A DNA stretch of 64,000 bases from Halostagnicola larsenii XH-48 (GCF_000517625.1 NZ_CP007055.1:310001-374000); one strand, 5' to 3'. Positions 54,223 through 63,132 are shown, counted from the first letter of the stretch. Made by a program: numbers and translations. The notes: generated from the sequence alone by a model not told the origin.

Positions 54223-55290
54223 TCAGCGCGTGTCGAACTCGACGGCCGTCTTGATCACCGAGTCGTTCCGTTCGAAGGCGCGCTCGAACTCCTCGAGACC
54301 GTAAACTCCGGTCACGAGGTCGTCGGTGACCCACTCGGGAATCGACGAGAGCGTATCGACTGCGGCCTCGAAGTGGCCGCGGTGGGAGTTGACGGTGCCC
54401 ACGAGCGCCTTGTTGTGGAGGACGAGCTCCCGGTGGAGTCGGCCGCCGTCGATTTCGAACGACCAGTCGTCGGGAACGCCGACCAGCGCGCCGACGCCGT
54501 TGGGTGCGAGCGCCTCGACGGTTTCGAAGGGGTGTTTCGCGTAGCCCGTCGCCTCGTAAACGAGGTCCATCGACTCGTACGCCTCGGGGATTTCGGAGAC
54601 CGGCGTCTCTCGAGAGTCGATGTAGGTGGCCCCGAGGTCGTCGATCAGGTCGATCGAGGGATCGGGTCGATCGCGCTTGCCGAGACAGTACGTGCGCTCG
54701 AGTTCGAGCACTTCCTCGAACATCGCGAGGGTCACGAGCCCGAGCGAGCCGTTTCCGAGAACGATGGCGGATTCTGGCTCCCAGTGGACCGTCGAGCGGG
54801 CCGCCTGGGCGTGCTCGAGGGCCTTTTCGGTGATGCTGATCGGCTCGACCAGAAAGCCGAGCTCCGCGAGTTCGGCCGGGACCGGGACGAGCGTCTCGGC
54901 AGGGCTGGTGAAGTACTCCGCCATGAATCCGTGTGCGCCGACGATGCCGCGCTCGAGGTAGGCTCCCTCGGGTGCCATGTCCGGCTCGCCGCGTTCGAAG
55001 TACTCGTTGGTCCCGTTTGGCGGTCTGCGAACCGTCGGTGCGACGATGTCGCCCGCCTCGAGATCGGTTCCGTTCGGGTCCTCGACGACGCCGACCGCCT
55101 CGTGGCCGAGAACGAGCCGATCGCTTCCGTCGGGGAGTTCGCCGTGTGCGCCGCGGATCACCTCGTGGTCGGTGCCGTCGACGCCCACGCGAAGCGTCCG
55201 CACGAGCGCGTGACCGGCCGCTGGCTCGGGAACCGGCTTCTCCACCACGACGGGGTCGCCGGCACCGGGTTCGACTGCGATCGCTTTCAT
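54223..55290 (-). CDS. gdh: Glucose 1-dehydrogenase (zinc MDR type)
   Basis: 355 aa from the ATG at 55290; upstream in-frame codons overlap the promoter. Zinc ligands D38, H63 and E64 occur at the positions known from the Haloferax mediterranei enzyme, in GVDGTDHEV and LGHEAVGVV. The Rossmann block is VLGNGSLGLVTLAMF. NAD(P)-dependent oxidation of glucose to gluconolactone, first step of the semi-phosphorylative Entner-Doudoroff pathway. Co-oriented with the dehydratase downstream, 199 bases apart. Confidence 0.94.
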   Translation of the reverse strand: MKAIAVEPGAGDPVVVEKPVPEPAAGHALVRTLRVGVDGTDHEVIRGAHGELPDGSDRLVLGHEAVGVVEDPNGTDLEAGDIVAPTVRRPPNGTNEYFERGEPDMAPEGAYLERGIVGAHGFMAEYFTSPAETLVPVPAELAELGFLVEPISITEKALEHAQAARSTVHWEPESAIVLGNGSLGLVTLAMFEEVLELERTYCLGKRDRPDPSIDLIDDLGATYIDSRETPVSEIPEAYESMDLVYEATGYAKHPFETVEALAPNGVGALVGVPDDWSFEIDGGRLHRELVLHNKALVGTVNSHRGHFEAAVDTLSSIPEWVTDDLVTGVYGLEEFERAFERNDSVIKTAVEFDTR

Positions 55291-55320
55291 TGATGGTACA
55301 CAGACGACGATCAGCAATAA

Positions 55321-55341
55321 ATTTACCTGATACTGAGTAAA
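55321..55341 (-). promoter_or_regulatory. Candidate operator/promoter of gdh
   Basis: TGATACTGAGTAA (55328-55340) overlaps an inverted repeat ATTTAC (55321-55326) / GTAAAT (55336-55341) and the AT-rich core upstream of the ATG at 55290. Confidence 0.4.
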
Positions 55342-55433
55342 TACTGCTTCCGGCCAACGCTCTCGATCGCTACCATTCCGGGGCGCGACTCCACAGTCCA
55401 AGCGTTCAATGCCCCCGACCGGGTAGCTATCGT

Positions 55434-55784
55434 ATGACCTACACCGTCTCGCGCGAGGTCCGAACGCTCGTCACCCTTCACGAAGGGACCGACACGACCG
55501 CCCGCGACGAAGCCGCGACCGAACTCGCCGAGACGCTCGAGTCACTAACTGAAACGGAGGATATCCACATTGCAGACGGGCTCGAAACGGCGGTTTATGA
55601 GCATCCAGCAGCGCCGTTCGATCCGTACACGGTCGCCGTTTCGTTCCGCGCGGTCGTCGACGTCGATGCGGACTCGGCCGCGGACGCGAACGCGCGCGGC
55701 GCAGCGATCATCGAGAACGTCCTCGAGCGCTCGAGTCTCGAGTCCATCTCGTACCCGTCCCCGGCGACAGCGGAGGGGTCCTGA
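55434..55784 (+). CDS. Haloarchaeal conserved small protein, unknown function
   Basis: 116 aa, soluble, acidic. It reads as a compact alpha/beta domain: VSREVRTLVTLHEG, TELAETLESLTE, TVAVSFRAVVDVDADSAADANARGAAIIENVLERSSLESISY. No cofactor motif. It is divergent from gdh with about 140 bases between. Confidence 0.65.
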   Translation: MTYTVSREVRTLVTLHEGTDTTARDEAATELAETLESLTETEDIHIADGLETAVYEHPAAPFDPYTVAVSFRAVVDVDADSAADANARGAAIIENVLERSSLESISYPSPATAEGS

Positions 55785-55857
55785 GAAGTCGAGATTCGAG
55801 CGGCGGTACCGCTAGATGGCGAGGAGAAACAGAGGCGTTCCGGGAGCGCTAGACAGC

Positions 55858-56061
55858 TCAATTCCACAGTTTCGTCGCGTCGACAACAGTGAGTCCGTCG
55901 TCGTCTTCGACTTCGCAAATGCGAAGGACGAGATGCGCTTTGCAGTAGTACTCGACGGTTTCGATACCCGTGTCGTTGTTCCGAATTACGAGCTGACACG
56001 CATCGTCTTTCGAGCAATTTGCGGAACGCTCGCACATACCTGATGGGAGAGGATAATCCAC
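55858..56061 (-). CDS. Small Cys-rich protein, unknown function
   Basis: 67 aa with CERSANC, DDAC, YYC and RIC, five cysteines suited to a zinc site. An inner ATG at 56037 (MCERSANC) may be the true start. The sequence between the Cys pairs, QLVIRNNDTGIETVEYYCKAHLVLRICEVEDDDGL, is beta-rich. Not recognised. Confidence 0.6.
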   Translation of the reverse strand: MDYPLPSGMCERSANCSKDDACQLVIRNNDTGIETVEYYCKAHLVLRICEVEDDDGLTVVDATKLWN

Positions 56062-56210
56062 TCGTCAATAAGTTGTTGTCGGTGGTCTACCCCCCCAACT
56101 TTATGAGGGGTCTGATACTGCGCTGGGGTGCGGCCAGAGGAGACGCTACTTCGTCGAGAGTCGGGTTCGGTATCGGCCGAACTTATGGTCACTGCAGGTA
56201 ATATCCCCGT

Positions 56211-56489
56211 ATGGAACTCGAGTTGCGATTCTTCGCGACGTTTCGAGAGGCTGTCGGGCAAAAGGAGGTGCGACGGACAGTCGCCGACGGGTTGTCAGTC
56301 GGCGACGCGCTCAGCGAACTCGAGGCCGAATACGACGGACTCGAGGGAAAACTCCTCGAAGACGGCTCGATTCGGCCACAGCTCAGCGTGTTGAAAAACG
56401 GCCGCGACGTCGCTCACATGGCGGGGACGGATACGATCCTCGAGGACGGGGATCGCCTGTCCGTGTTTCCACCCGTCGCTGGCGGGTGA
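56211..56489 (+). CDS. samp1: Ubiquitin-like small archaeal modifier protein (SAMP1/MoaD type)
   Basis: 92 aa beta-grasp protein ending PPVAGG, the diglycine needed for E1 (UbaA) adenylation. FFATFREAVGQKEV and DTILEDGDRLSVFPPVAGG are MoaD/SAMP1 signatures. It works both as a protein modifier and as sulfur carrier of molybdopterin synthase. CTTATGG about 28 bases upstream is the TATA candidate. Followed after about 90 bases by the DUF1952-like gene. Confidence 0.92.
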   Translation: MELELRFFATFREAVGQKEVRRTVADGLSVGDALSELEAEYDGLEGKLLEDGSIRPQLSVLKNGRDVAHMAGTDTILEDGDRLSVFPPVAGG

Positions 56490-56581
56490 TCGCTCTTCGT
56501 TCTCGCCCGTATCGCGGGCCTCTCGGCGCGCAGTTTCGCCGTCGAACGTGGCTTTATTCGGGTCCTGGCCGAAGACTGGGT

Positions 56582-56842
56582 ATGACTCGGCGTATCGAGC
56601 GATCGTTTCGCGGAATCTCCGAACGGCTCGCGGCTCGCTACCTGACCAATCTCGGTGGCGAACGGGTCGACGACAGGACGATCGAGGGTGACCGGTGGTC
56701 GGCGTCGCTCGCCTCGGAGACGGTCGAGGTCGGTCCATCGTTGACGCTCACCGAGGTGACGGTCGTCTTCGAGGGCGAGGAGGGACACCTCGAGACGCTC
56801 GTCGAAGAGTTCGCACAGAAAGCGATGCGGGCGGGCGGCTAA
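56582..56842 (+). CDS. DUF1952/MoaD-C-terminal-like protein
   Basis: 86 aa. RGISERLAARYLTNLGGERVDDRTIEGDRWSASLASE and TLTEVTVVFEGEEGHLETLVEEFAQKAMRAGG recall the C-terminal domain fused to MoaD in Thermus-like proteins (DUF1952). Here it is a separate chain behind SAMP1, which suggests a molybdopterin or sulfur-transfer accessory role. The family match is from memory. Its TAA overlaps the next ATG. Confidence 0.75.
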   Translation: MTRRIERSFRGISERLAARYLTNLGGERVDDRTIEGDRWSASLASETVEVGPSLTLTEVTVVFEGEEGHLETLVEEFAQKAMRAGG

Positions 56843-57237
56843 TGGCTGGACCGATCGAGGGTCAGATGCTGGTCCTCGCCGCCGCGAAAGCCAGCGTTTC
56901 CCCCACCCGGCTTCCGATTCTCGTCGCGCGCGCACAGCAGGAACTCGAGGCTACTCTCGAGCGGTATCGACGGGAGTACGAGGTAGTTTTCGAAGACGAT
57001 ACTCGCTGTGCGTTTCTGGTCGAGCGTGGATTCTGGGACGAAATCGGCGACCGATTCGACTGGAACCATCGCGAGGCCGCAGCAGTCGAACGCGCCCACG
57101 AAGAACAACTCCAGCGAATCGGTCGGCGCGAGGACCGGGTCGAAGAGTTCGAGGCGGCACTCGAGATACGCGATCCGCTGATCGTGGCGACCACGGCTGT
57201 GGAATCTGGCGCGGAATCCAACGGATCCGGCGATTGA
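56842..57237 (+). CDS. Haloarchaeal conserved protein coupled to DUF1952
   Basis: 131 aa, starting inside the stop of the previous gene (TAATG at 56840-56844), so translation is coupled. Helical: EGQMLVLAAAKASVSPTRLPILVARAQQELEATLERYRREYEVVFEDDTRCAFLVE, then charged residues. No motif known. The coupling points to work with the SAMP1/DUF1952 pair. Confidence 0.75.
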   Translation: MAGPIEGQMLVLAAAKASVSPTRLPILVARAQQELEATLERYRREYEVVFEDDTRCAFLVERGFWDEIGDRFDWNHREAAAVERAHEEQLQRIGRREDRVEEFEAALEIRDPLIVATTAVESGAESNGSGD

Positions 57238-57396
57238 ACTCGCGTCGATGCCGGATCGATTGCTGTCTTCGCTGAAAACGTAATTTTGACTCCACTTTTT
57301 TCGCTTCGATAGCAATCTCGCCCGTGAGTACTGTTTGAATAATCCGTGGGGTATTTATTGTTCGATCGTGAAGGCGAACGCAGTGAATACGGAGGA

Positions 57397-58209
57397 TGAG
57401 TATCTATCGCTAGTCAACGCCCCAATTCTGGATACCGGCTCGATGAGATCGATCGTCGGATCATCTACGCGCTCATGGCAGACGCGCGCAACACCTCCGC
57501 TCCCATGATCGCCGAGGAGGTAAGCGTCTCTCCGGCGACGATTCGCAACCGAATCGACCAACTCGAGGACAACGGGATCATCCGCGGCTATCACACGTCG
57601 GTCGATTTCGAGCACGCAGACGGCGGCTTGAGCACGCTCTTTCAGTGTAACGTCCCCGTCGAAAACCGCGAAGCGATCGCCCAGCAGGTGAGTGCGATTC
57701 CGGGCGTGATAAACGTTCGAAAGCTGATGACCGGTCGGCGAAACCTCCACGTGATGGCCGTCGGAGCCGACACGCAGTCGCTCGAGCGGATCGGCCGCGC
57801 GCTGTCGGAACTCGGCGCGGAAATCGAGGACGAAGACCTCATACAGGACGAAATTTCTCGTCCGTACACGCCCTACGGACCCGACGAAACGGCGACCGGT
57901 CCGACGCCGATGGACGTGATCAGCCTGACCGGCGATGCGAACGTCGTCGAAGTCACCGTCAGTTCGGACTCCGAAATAAGCGGCTACACGCTCGAGGAGG
58001 CGGGAAGTCGAGACGTTCTCCCCGACGACCTCCTCGTCGTCGCCATCGAACGGGACGGGACCGTCCTCACGCCCCGCGGTGAAACGACGATCCGTGCGGA
58101 CGACGTCGTCACCGTGCTCTCACGCGAGGGCATCGACGACCGAACGCTGGACAGCTTTCGAGAATCCACCGCCGAGTCCGATCTGGAATCGGACCGAATC
58201 GATCCGTAA
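57397..58209 (+). CDS. Lrp/AsnC regulator fused to RCK_C (TrkA-C) domain; 5' end frame-disrupted
   Basis: The clear part starts at an in-frame ATG (57475, 244 aa), but the frame is open back to 57400 and reads SQRPNSGYRLDEIDRRIIYALMADARN, the normal first helix of this family. No ATG, GTG or TTG exists between the upstream stop (57397-57399) and 57475. An ATG with GGAGG directly before it (57396) is one base out of frame. HTH about 1-50, AsnC effector domain, then an RCK_C domain (VVEVTVSSDSEISGYTLEEAG...IRADDVVTVLSREG). It may sense nucleotides or amino acids and control transport. Confidence 0.8.
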
Positions 58210-58364
58210 TGACGCTCAAAGACGTTCTCACGGGGTTGTTGACCGACGATGGCCCGCACTACGAGTGTCGAAATTGCGGGATGACCCTCGAGGAATCACA
58301 CGACGTTTGTCCGAACTGTGACTCGAGCGAAATTGCAACTTACGAGTTCGATTCGAATTCGTAA
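58209..58364 (+). CDS. 51-aa zinc-ribbon protein coupled to the Lrp-RCK_C gene
   Basis: Starts in the TAATG at 58207-58211 and ends TAA at 58362-58364. Sequence features are YECRNCGMTLEESHDVCPNCDSSEIATYEF: CRNC and CPNC knuckles. Coupled translation with the regulator suggests a shared role. Below the usual annotation size limit. Confidence 0.8.
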   Translation: MTLKDVLTGLLTDDGPHYECRNCGMTLEESHDVCPNCDSSEIATYEFDSNS

Positions 58365-58508
58365 GCGGAGTGGCCCGACCAGTAAGTAGTGAGTTGACTC
58401 GAACCAGTGAGTAGGTCGGTTCGGCTCTGTGAGTGTAGAACGTGTTTTCGTCGACAACGGACTCAAACGGCCTCCAGTCGTGGACCCTGTACGGCCAGTG
58501 GCGCGAAA

Positions 58509-60434
58509 TCAGTCGTCGCCCATTGCCGCCGCCCCGCCAGCGGAACTCACGCCAGTTCCGGGTCCGATATCGATCTCGAGTTCCTCGAGTTTCTCGTCCG
58601 GCACGACGCCGTCGACCCAGCCGCGGTGGTCGTAGTACTCGACTTTCATCTCCTCGAGTTCGCAGTACTCGCCCTCGCTTGCGCCCTGGCCGGCGATTCC
58701 CGCCTCTCCCTCGAGGAATCGCGCCGGCAGGGAGTCGTCCGCGCCGTCGAAGCCGGCGAGGTTGTTGTAGTAGCGCTCTAGGTTGTAGATCCGCTCGCCG
58801 GCCTCGAGCAGGTCGTCTTCGGTCACGTCCAGCCCGGTCATGCCGTTGTACTGGAGGACGTACTCCTCGATCCCTTCGGCGAAGGCGTTGAACTTGCAGA
58901 TGTCGAAGCTGTCCGAGATGGCGTGGAGATCCTGGAACGCTGCGGTGAGTTCGCCTTTCCCCTCGTACTCGTAGGGATCGACTTTCTCTGGAACTCCGAG
59001 AATCTCTGCCGCGGGCGTGTACGCCCGGAGGTGACACGCCCCCCGGTTCGAGGTCGCGTAGGCGATGCCCATCCCCTTCATACAGCGCGGGTCGTAGGCC
59101 GGAATCGTCTGGCCTTTGACCGCCAGGGAGTTGTCCTCGGCGTCCTTGCGCTCTGCGACGCGCCGTGGGCCTTCGGCCAGCAGATCCGCGAGGTCGTCCT
59201 CGCGGCGGGCGATGCGCTCGATCATGTCGACCATCGTTTCGGTATCGCCCCAGTCGAGGCCCTCCTCGAGTTTCCCCTCCTCGCTCATCTCCATGGCCAT
59301 CGCCATCATGTTCCCGACTTCGATGGTGTCGATCCCCATGTCGTTACAGCGGTCGATCATGAGTGCGACTGCGTCGCGGTCGGTGTGTCCCGAGTTCGGC
59401 CCGAGCGCGTAGGCGGACTCGTACTCGTAGGACTCCATCCGGACGTTCATCTCCTCGCCTTTGTGCATCGTCTGGACCTCGACTTCCTTCTTGCAGGCGA
59501 CCGGACAGGAGTGACAGGTCGGCTCGTCGACGAGGATGTTTTCTCGGACGTTCTCCCCGGAGACGCGCTCGGCGTCGATATCGACGCCTTCCGACTCCGT
59601 CATGCTCTCGGTGGAGGTGTAGACCCCGTTTTTCGTCGGGAGGCCGTCCATCTCTTCGGTGATGTTCATCAGGACGTTCGTGCCGTAAAGCGAAAGGCCG
59701 CCCTCGTTCGGCGCGGTCACGTCGGACTCGGTGATCGCGGCCATCGCCTGCTGGTGGCCCTCCTTGAACGTCTCCTGATCGGCGGGCTGGGGCATTTTCG
59801 TCGTCGATTTGATGACGACTGCTTTGAGATTCTTCGAGCCCATGACGCAGCCAGTTCCCCCTCGCCCGGACGCGCGGTCGTCCTCGTTGAGGATGCCCGC
59901 GTACTTGACGCCGTTTTCGCCGCCCGGACCGATCGCCATCAGCGAGAGATTCTTCCCGTACGAGCCCGCTACTTCCTCCTCTATCGTGTCTCGAGTCTCG
60001 TGAACGCCTTTTCCCCAGAGGTGAGAGGCGTCCCGGAGTTCGACTTCGCCATCCTCGATGTAGGCGTAGACGGGGTCGTCGGCCTGCCCTTCGAACAACA
60101 GTCCGTCGAAGCCGGACCACTTGAGTCGAGCACCGGACCAGCCGCCCTGGTGGCTGTCGGTGACGGTCCCCGTTAGCGGCGATTTCGTACAGACCGCGAT
60201 CCGCCCGCTCATGGTTACCTGCGTCCCCGAGAGCGGCCCGTTCATGAACGCGAGCAGGTTCTCCGGCCCCATCGGATCGACATCGGGCCCCTGTTCGAAG
60301 ACGTACTTCACCCCCAGCCCGCGGGCACCGATGTACTTCTTCGCGTCCTCATCGTCGATCGACTCGTAGTCGATCGACTCCTCCCCGAGGTCGATTCGTG
60401 CGACCGTGTCCTGAAAGCCGCCGATATCTGTCAT
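58509..60434 (-). CDS. Aldehyde:ferredoxin oxidoreductase (tungsten AOR family)
   Basis: 641 aa, full length. N-terminal domain with the cofactor-binding GARGLGVKYVFEQ and GRIAVCTKSPLTGTVTDSHQGG. The [4Fe-4S] cluster is held by C307-x2-C310-x3-C314 (CHSCPVACKK) and a late Cys in FDICKFNAF. It oxidises aldehydes to acids using tungstopterin and passes electrons to ferredoxin. MoaB and SAMP1 in this window could serve cofactor synthesis. No ferredoxin or partner oxidoreductase is adjacent. Confidence 0.95.
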   Translation of the reverse strand: MTDIGGFQDTVARIDLGEESIDYESIDDEDAKKYIGARGLGVKYVFEQGPDVDPMGPENLLAFMNGPLSGTQVTMSGRIAVCTKSPLTGTVTDSHQGGWSGARLKWSGFDGLLFEGQADDPVYAYIEDGEVELRDASHLWGKGVHETRDTIEEEVAGSYGKNLSLMAIGPGGENGVKYAGILNEDDRASGRGGTGCVMGSKNLKAVVIKSTTKMPQPADQETFKEGHQQAMAAITESDVTAPNEGGLSLYGTNVLMNITEEMDGLPTKNGVYTSTESMTESEGVDIDAERVSGENVRENILVDEPTCHSCPVACKKEVEVQTMHKGEEMNVRMESYEYESAYALGPNSGHTDRDAVALMIDRCNDMGIDTIEVGNMMAMAMEMSEEGKLEEGLDWGDTETMVDMIERIARREDDLADLLAEGPRRVAERKDAEDNSLAVKGQTIPAYDPRCMKGMGIAYATSNRGACHLRAYTPAAEILGVPEKVDPYEYEGKGELTAAFQDLHAISDSFDICKFNAFAEGIEEYVLQYNGMTGLDVTEDDLLEAGERIYNLERYYNNLAGFDGADDSLPARFLEGEAGIAGQGASEGEYCELEEMKVEYYDHRGWVDGVVPDEKLEELEIDIGPGTGVSSAGGAAAMGDD

Positions 60435-60641
60435 GGTAAATACTCACTATTATCTTCGTCGTCCGTGGTGTTAGTCCTTCCCAACGTCGTGAAACCACAT
60501 GTGGTTACGTCAAATCTGCCAGAGCAGACGACACGAATCCGAAACGTCCCGTCTTTCCTCCGCTCGAGACGGGTCACCGAGACGGCAAATCCTGCGCGTT
60601 CGTAACCGATTGTATGTACTACAGCGGAGCGAACACCCCGA

Positions 60642-60830
60642 TCACAACAGCAACGCGACGATCGCGAGGACGATGAAAATCAACACGAAGATGCGCGCGA
60701 TCTCCATCGAGATCCCGGCGACACCGCGAGCGCCGACGGCGGCCGCGACGATCGCGAGGACGAAAAAGAGGATCGCCCAGTACAGGAAGCCACCGCCACC
60801 GATCTGCAGGGGAGTCGCGAGCTCGAGCAT
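60642..60830 (-). CDS. DUF1328-family small membrane protein
   Basis: 62 aa from the ATG at 60830; MKGLT five codons upstream is an alternative. Two hydrophobic helices: [26 protein letters not shown] and [19 protein letters not shown], the DUF1328 pattern. Proposed stress-related membrane peptide; function unknown. Confidence 0.88.
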   Translation of the reverse strand: MLELATPLQIGGGGFLYWAILFFVLAIVAAAVGARGVAGISMEIARIFVLIFIVLAIVALLL

Positions 60831-60947
60831 AGTCAGCCCTTTCACGACGGTGCATATAAACGACGACGACCGTCCGGAACCGTTCCGGTCGCTAAGTGCT
60901 ACCTACAGGATCGTAGGCCGGGCCTCAGCTGCCAGCGGCTCTCGGCA

Positions 60948-62834
60948 CTACTCGTCGCCGAAGAACGCTCGACAGAGTTTGGCCTCGGCGTTTCGGAGGT
61001 GTTCGTGAAACGTCGGCCGGGAAACGCCAAGCGACTCGGCGAGTTTCTCCCCCGTGGCGGGCCGGGGCCACTCGAAGTACCCGCCGAGGTACGCCCGCTG
61101 AATCGCGGCGAACTGGCGGTCGGTAAGTTCCTCCTCGAGTCGGGCGGCGAACTCCTGTCGCGTTTCGCTGTCGGGTTCTCGGTGGTGGAACGAGCGGACG
61201 TCCGTGCCATCGTAGCGCCCCTCGATTTCATCGATAATCGACCGAACGTCCGCGGATCGGGGAATCTCGAGCGTCAGTCGAGCCCGCCCATCTCCGGCGA
61301 TGATCGACTGCGTCCGAACGCCTCGGTCGGAGAGCCACGCGACGACGTTCTCCTCGGTCACGAGTTCTATCAGACAGGTGTTGTCCCGATCGACCAGCAC
61401 GGAGAGGTCGACGGTCTCGAGATCCGCCGCCGATTCGGTCAGCGTCCCCGCCAGATCCGCGGACTCACCCGCCGACGTCTCCATCGCGGTGAACAACGAG
61501 GCGGTTTCCGCGCCCGTTCGGTGGACGGACCGTCGATACTCGAGTCGGCAGTCCGCCGCCTGCGAGACGGCGACCGGGACGGCAGCGGGGTCGGTGATCT
61601 CGAGTTCGACGGCGACCACGGCGTCGGTCGCGAGCATTCGGCTGGTTTCGCGGGCGTTGACGCCGCTGGCGGCGGCGCGAGCGAGCGCGGAGAGGATGAC
61701 GACCTCCCGTTCGCTGAGGTCGCGTTCGGTGCTCGCCCGGACGGTCAGGGCGCCGTATTCGATGTCGTTGTAAAACAGCGGGAACGCGGCGCGCGTCGCT
61801 CCGTCGATCGTCTCGATCGCGACAGACTTCGTCTCGAGGGTCTCGATGGCCGGGTGATCGCCTGTCGCGGGATCGGCGGGCGACTGGCCCGCCGCGGTCC
61901 GAACGTCGATCTCGCGGCTCGCGGGATTGTGCTCTCCGATCCAGGCTCCGTCGTAGGCCGATTCCTCGACGATTCGCTCGCAGACCGCAGCCTCCAGTTC
62001 GGTGCGCGTTTCCGATCCGGCGACGGCGTCGGTCACGTCCTGGATCAGTCCCTCCACGCGCTCGAGCGTGTACTCGAGCTCCTCGGTCCGGCGCTCGGCC
62101 TCGAGTTCGGCTTCTTTGCGTGCGGTGATGTCGTTCTGGAACCCGACGTAGTTGGTGAGTTCTCCCCGGTCGTCGTAGACGGGTGCGATCGTGACCTCGT
62201 TCCAGAACTCGGAGCCGTCCTTGCGGTAGTTCTTGAGTTCGACGGTCACCGGCCGTTCGTCGTCGATCGCGGCTCGCATTTCTCCCACGGCGTCTGGATC
62301 CGAATCCGGTCCCTGCAGAATTCTGCAGTTCTCTCCGACGATATCCTCGAACCCGTAGCCGGTGAGTTCCCGATAGGTGTCGTTGATGTAGACCAACGGA
62401 TTGTCCTCGAGCGACGGATCGGAAATCGTCACGCCGACCGGCGCTTCGTTGACCGCGCGAGCTTTGACGGCCCTGTCGCTTGCGGGGCTGTCGGTTCCTG
62501 CCGGTCGACTGAAGACGATCGTCGCACCGTCGACAGCCCGATGGACGCGCGCGTCGTAGTCCATGTGCTCGAGTTCGACCGTTCGGGCCGTCCCGACCGT
62601 CGTCTCGTCGATCTCTTCGCCGAGCGTGCCCCAGGTGTCCCCGAACTCTGCGTCCCCACGCTCGCCGTTCGCATCGTCCGAAAGGCCGAATTCGTCGCGA
62701 GCGGCTTCGTTCGCATAAACGATCGCCCCGTCTCTGACCAGCACCACCGGATCGACGACGTGCTCGAGCGCCGCCGGCGCGTTCGATGCCGGATCGGCGT
62801 CCCCCTCGGTCAATTCGGTGTCGATCGTATCCAT
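60948..62834 (-). CDS. Bacterio-opsin-activator-like regulator with LOV domain
   Basis: 628 aa. N-terminal PAS (about 20-110), a second PAS of LOV type (about 123-240) with GENCRILQG and Cys170 at the flavin-adduct position, a coiled linker, a GAF/BAT domain (about 265-410) and a C-terminal HTH_10 (LTDRQFAAIQRAYLGGYFEWPRPATGEKLAESLGVSRPTFHEHLRNAEAKL, about 570-620). Bat-type proteins control phototrophy and pigment genes by oxygen or light. The LOV Cys suggests direct blue-light sensing. Confidence 0.93.
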   Translation of the reverse strand: MDTIDTELTEGDADPASNAPAALEHVVDPVVLVRDGAIVYANEAARDEFGLSDDANGERGDAEFGDTWGTLGEEIDETTVGTARTVELEHMDYDARVHRAVDGATIVFSRPAGTDSPASDRAVKARAVNEAPVGVTISDPSLEDNPLVYINDTYRELTGYGFEDIVGENCRILQGPDSDPDAVGEMRAAIDDERPVTVELKNYRKDGSEFWNEVTIAPVYDDRGELTNYVGFQNDITARKEAELEAERRTEELEYTLERVEGLIQDVTDAVAGSETRTELEAAVCERIVEESAYDGAWIGEHNPASREIDVRTAAGQSPADPATGDHPAIETLETKSVAIETIDGATRAAFPLFYNDIEYGALTVRASTERDLSEREVVILSALARAAASGVNARETSRMLATDAVVAVELEITDPAAVPVAVSQAADCRLEYRRSVHRTGAETASLFTAMETSAGESADLAGTLTESAADLETVDLSVLVDRDNTCLIELVTEENVVAWLSDRGVRTQSIIAGDGRARLTLEIPRSADVRSIIDEIEGRYDGTDVRSFHHREPDSETRQEFAARLEEELTDRQFAAIQRAYLGGYFEWPRPATGEKLAESLGVSRPTFHEHLRNAEAKLCRAFFGDE

Positions 62835-62937
62835 ACCCTACGGACGTAGGGAAATCCTATGAAGGTGTTGTGGCCCCGCGAACGGACTCGGAACGAGCAC
62901 CCCGAATGTTATTACCAACCGCGACCTATGGTAACAC

Positions 62938-63132
62938 ATGTCTGCCCAACAGCGACGATTCCCATTCGACCGGCTTCGACAGAAGTTCGACGAGACCGAA
63001 CGGCGGTGCCGTCAGTGCGGATTCGTCGACGACGACGGCGGATGGCGCGTCCGGACCAGCGGTGATCGAGTCACCTACCAACACGTTTGTCCATCCTGTG
63101 ATGCCATTGAAACGCGGGAACTTCGGCTGTAA
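62938..63132 (+). CDS. HVO_0649-family zinc finger protein
   Basis: 64 aa. CRQCG and CPSCD knuckles around DDDGGWRVRTSGDRVTYQHVCPSCDAIE, the HVO_0649-type single zinc finger protein. TTATTACC at 62908-62915 is the TATA box at about -27. Role unknown; probably nucleic acid or protein binding. Confidence 0.85.
   Translation: MSAQQRRFPFDRLRQKFDETERRCRQCGFVDDDGGWRVRTSGDRVTYQHVCPSCDAIETRELRL

Noticed and set aside
57396-57413. Five-codon frame ATG...TAG before the Lrp-RCK_C gene as a leader peptide
   Set aside because: It is better explained as the displaced start of the regulator, since the next frame reads the expected N-terminal sequence; a leader peptide cannot be excluded.
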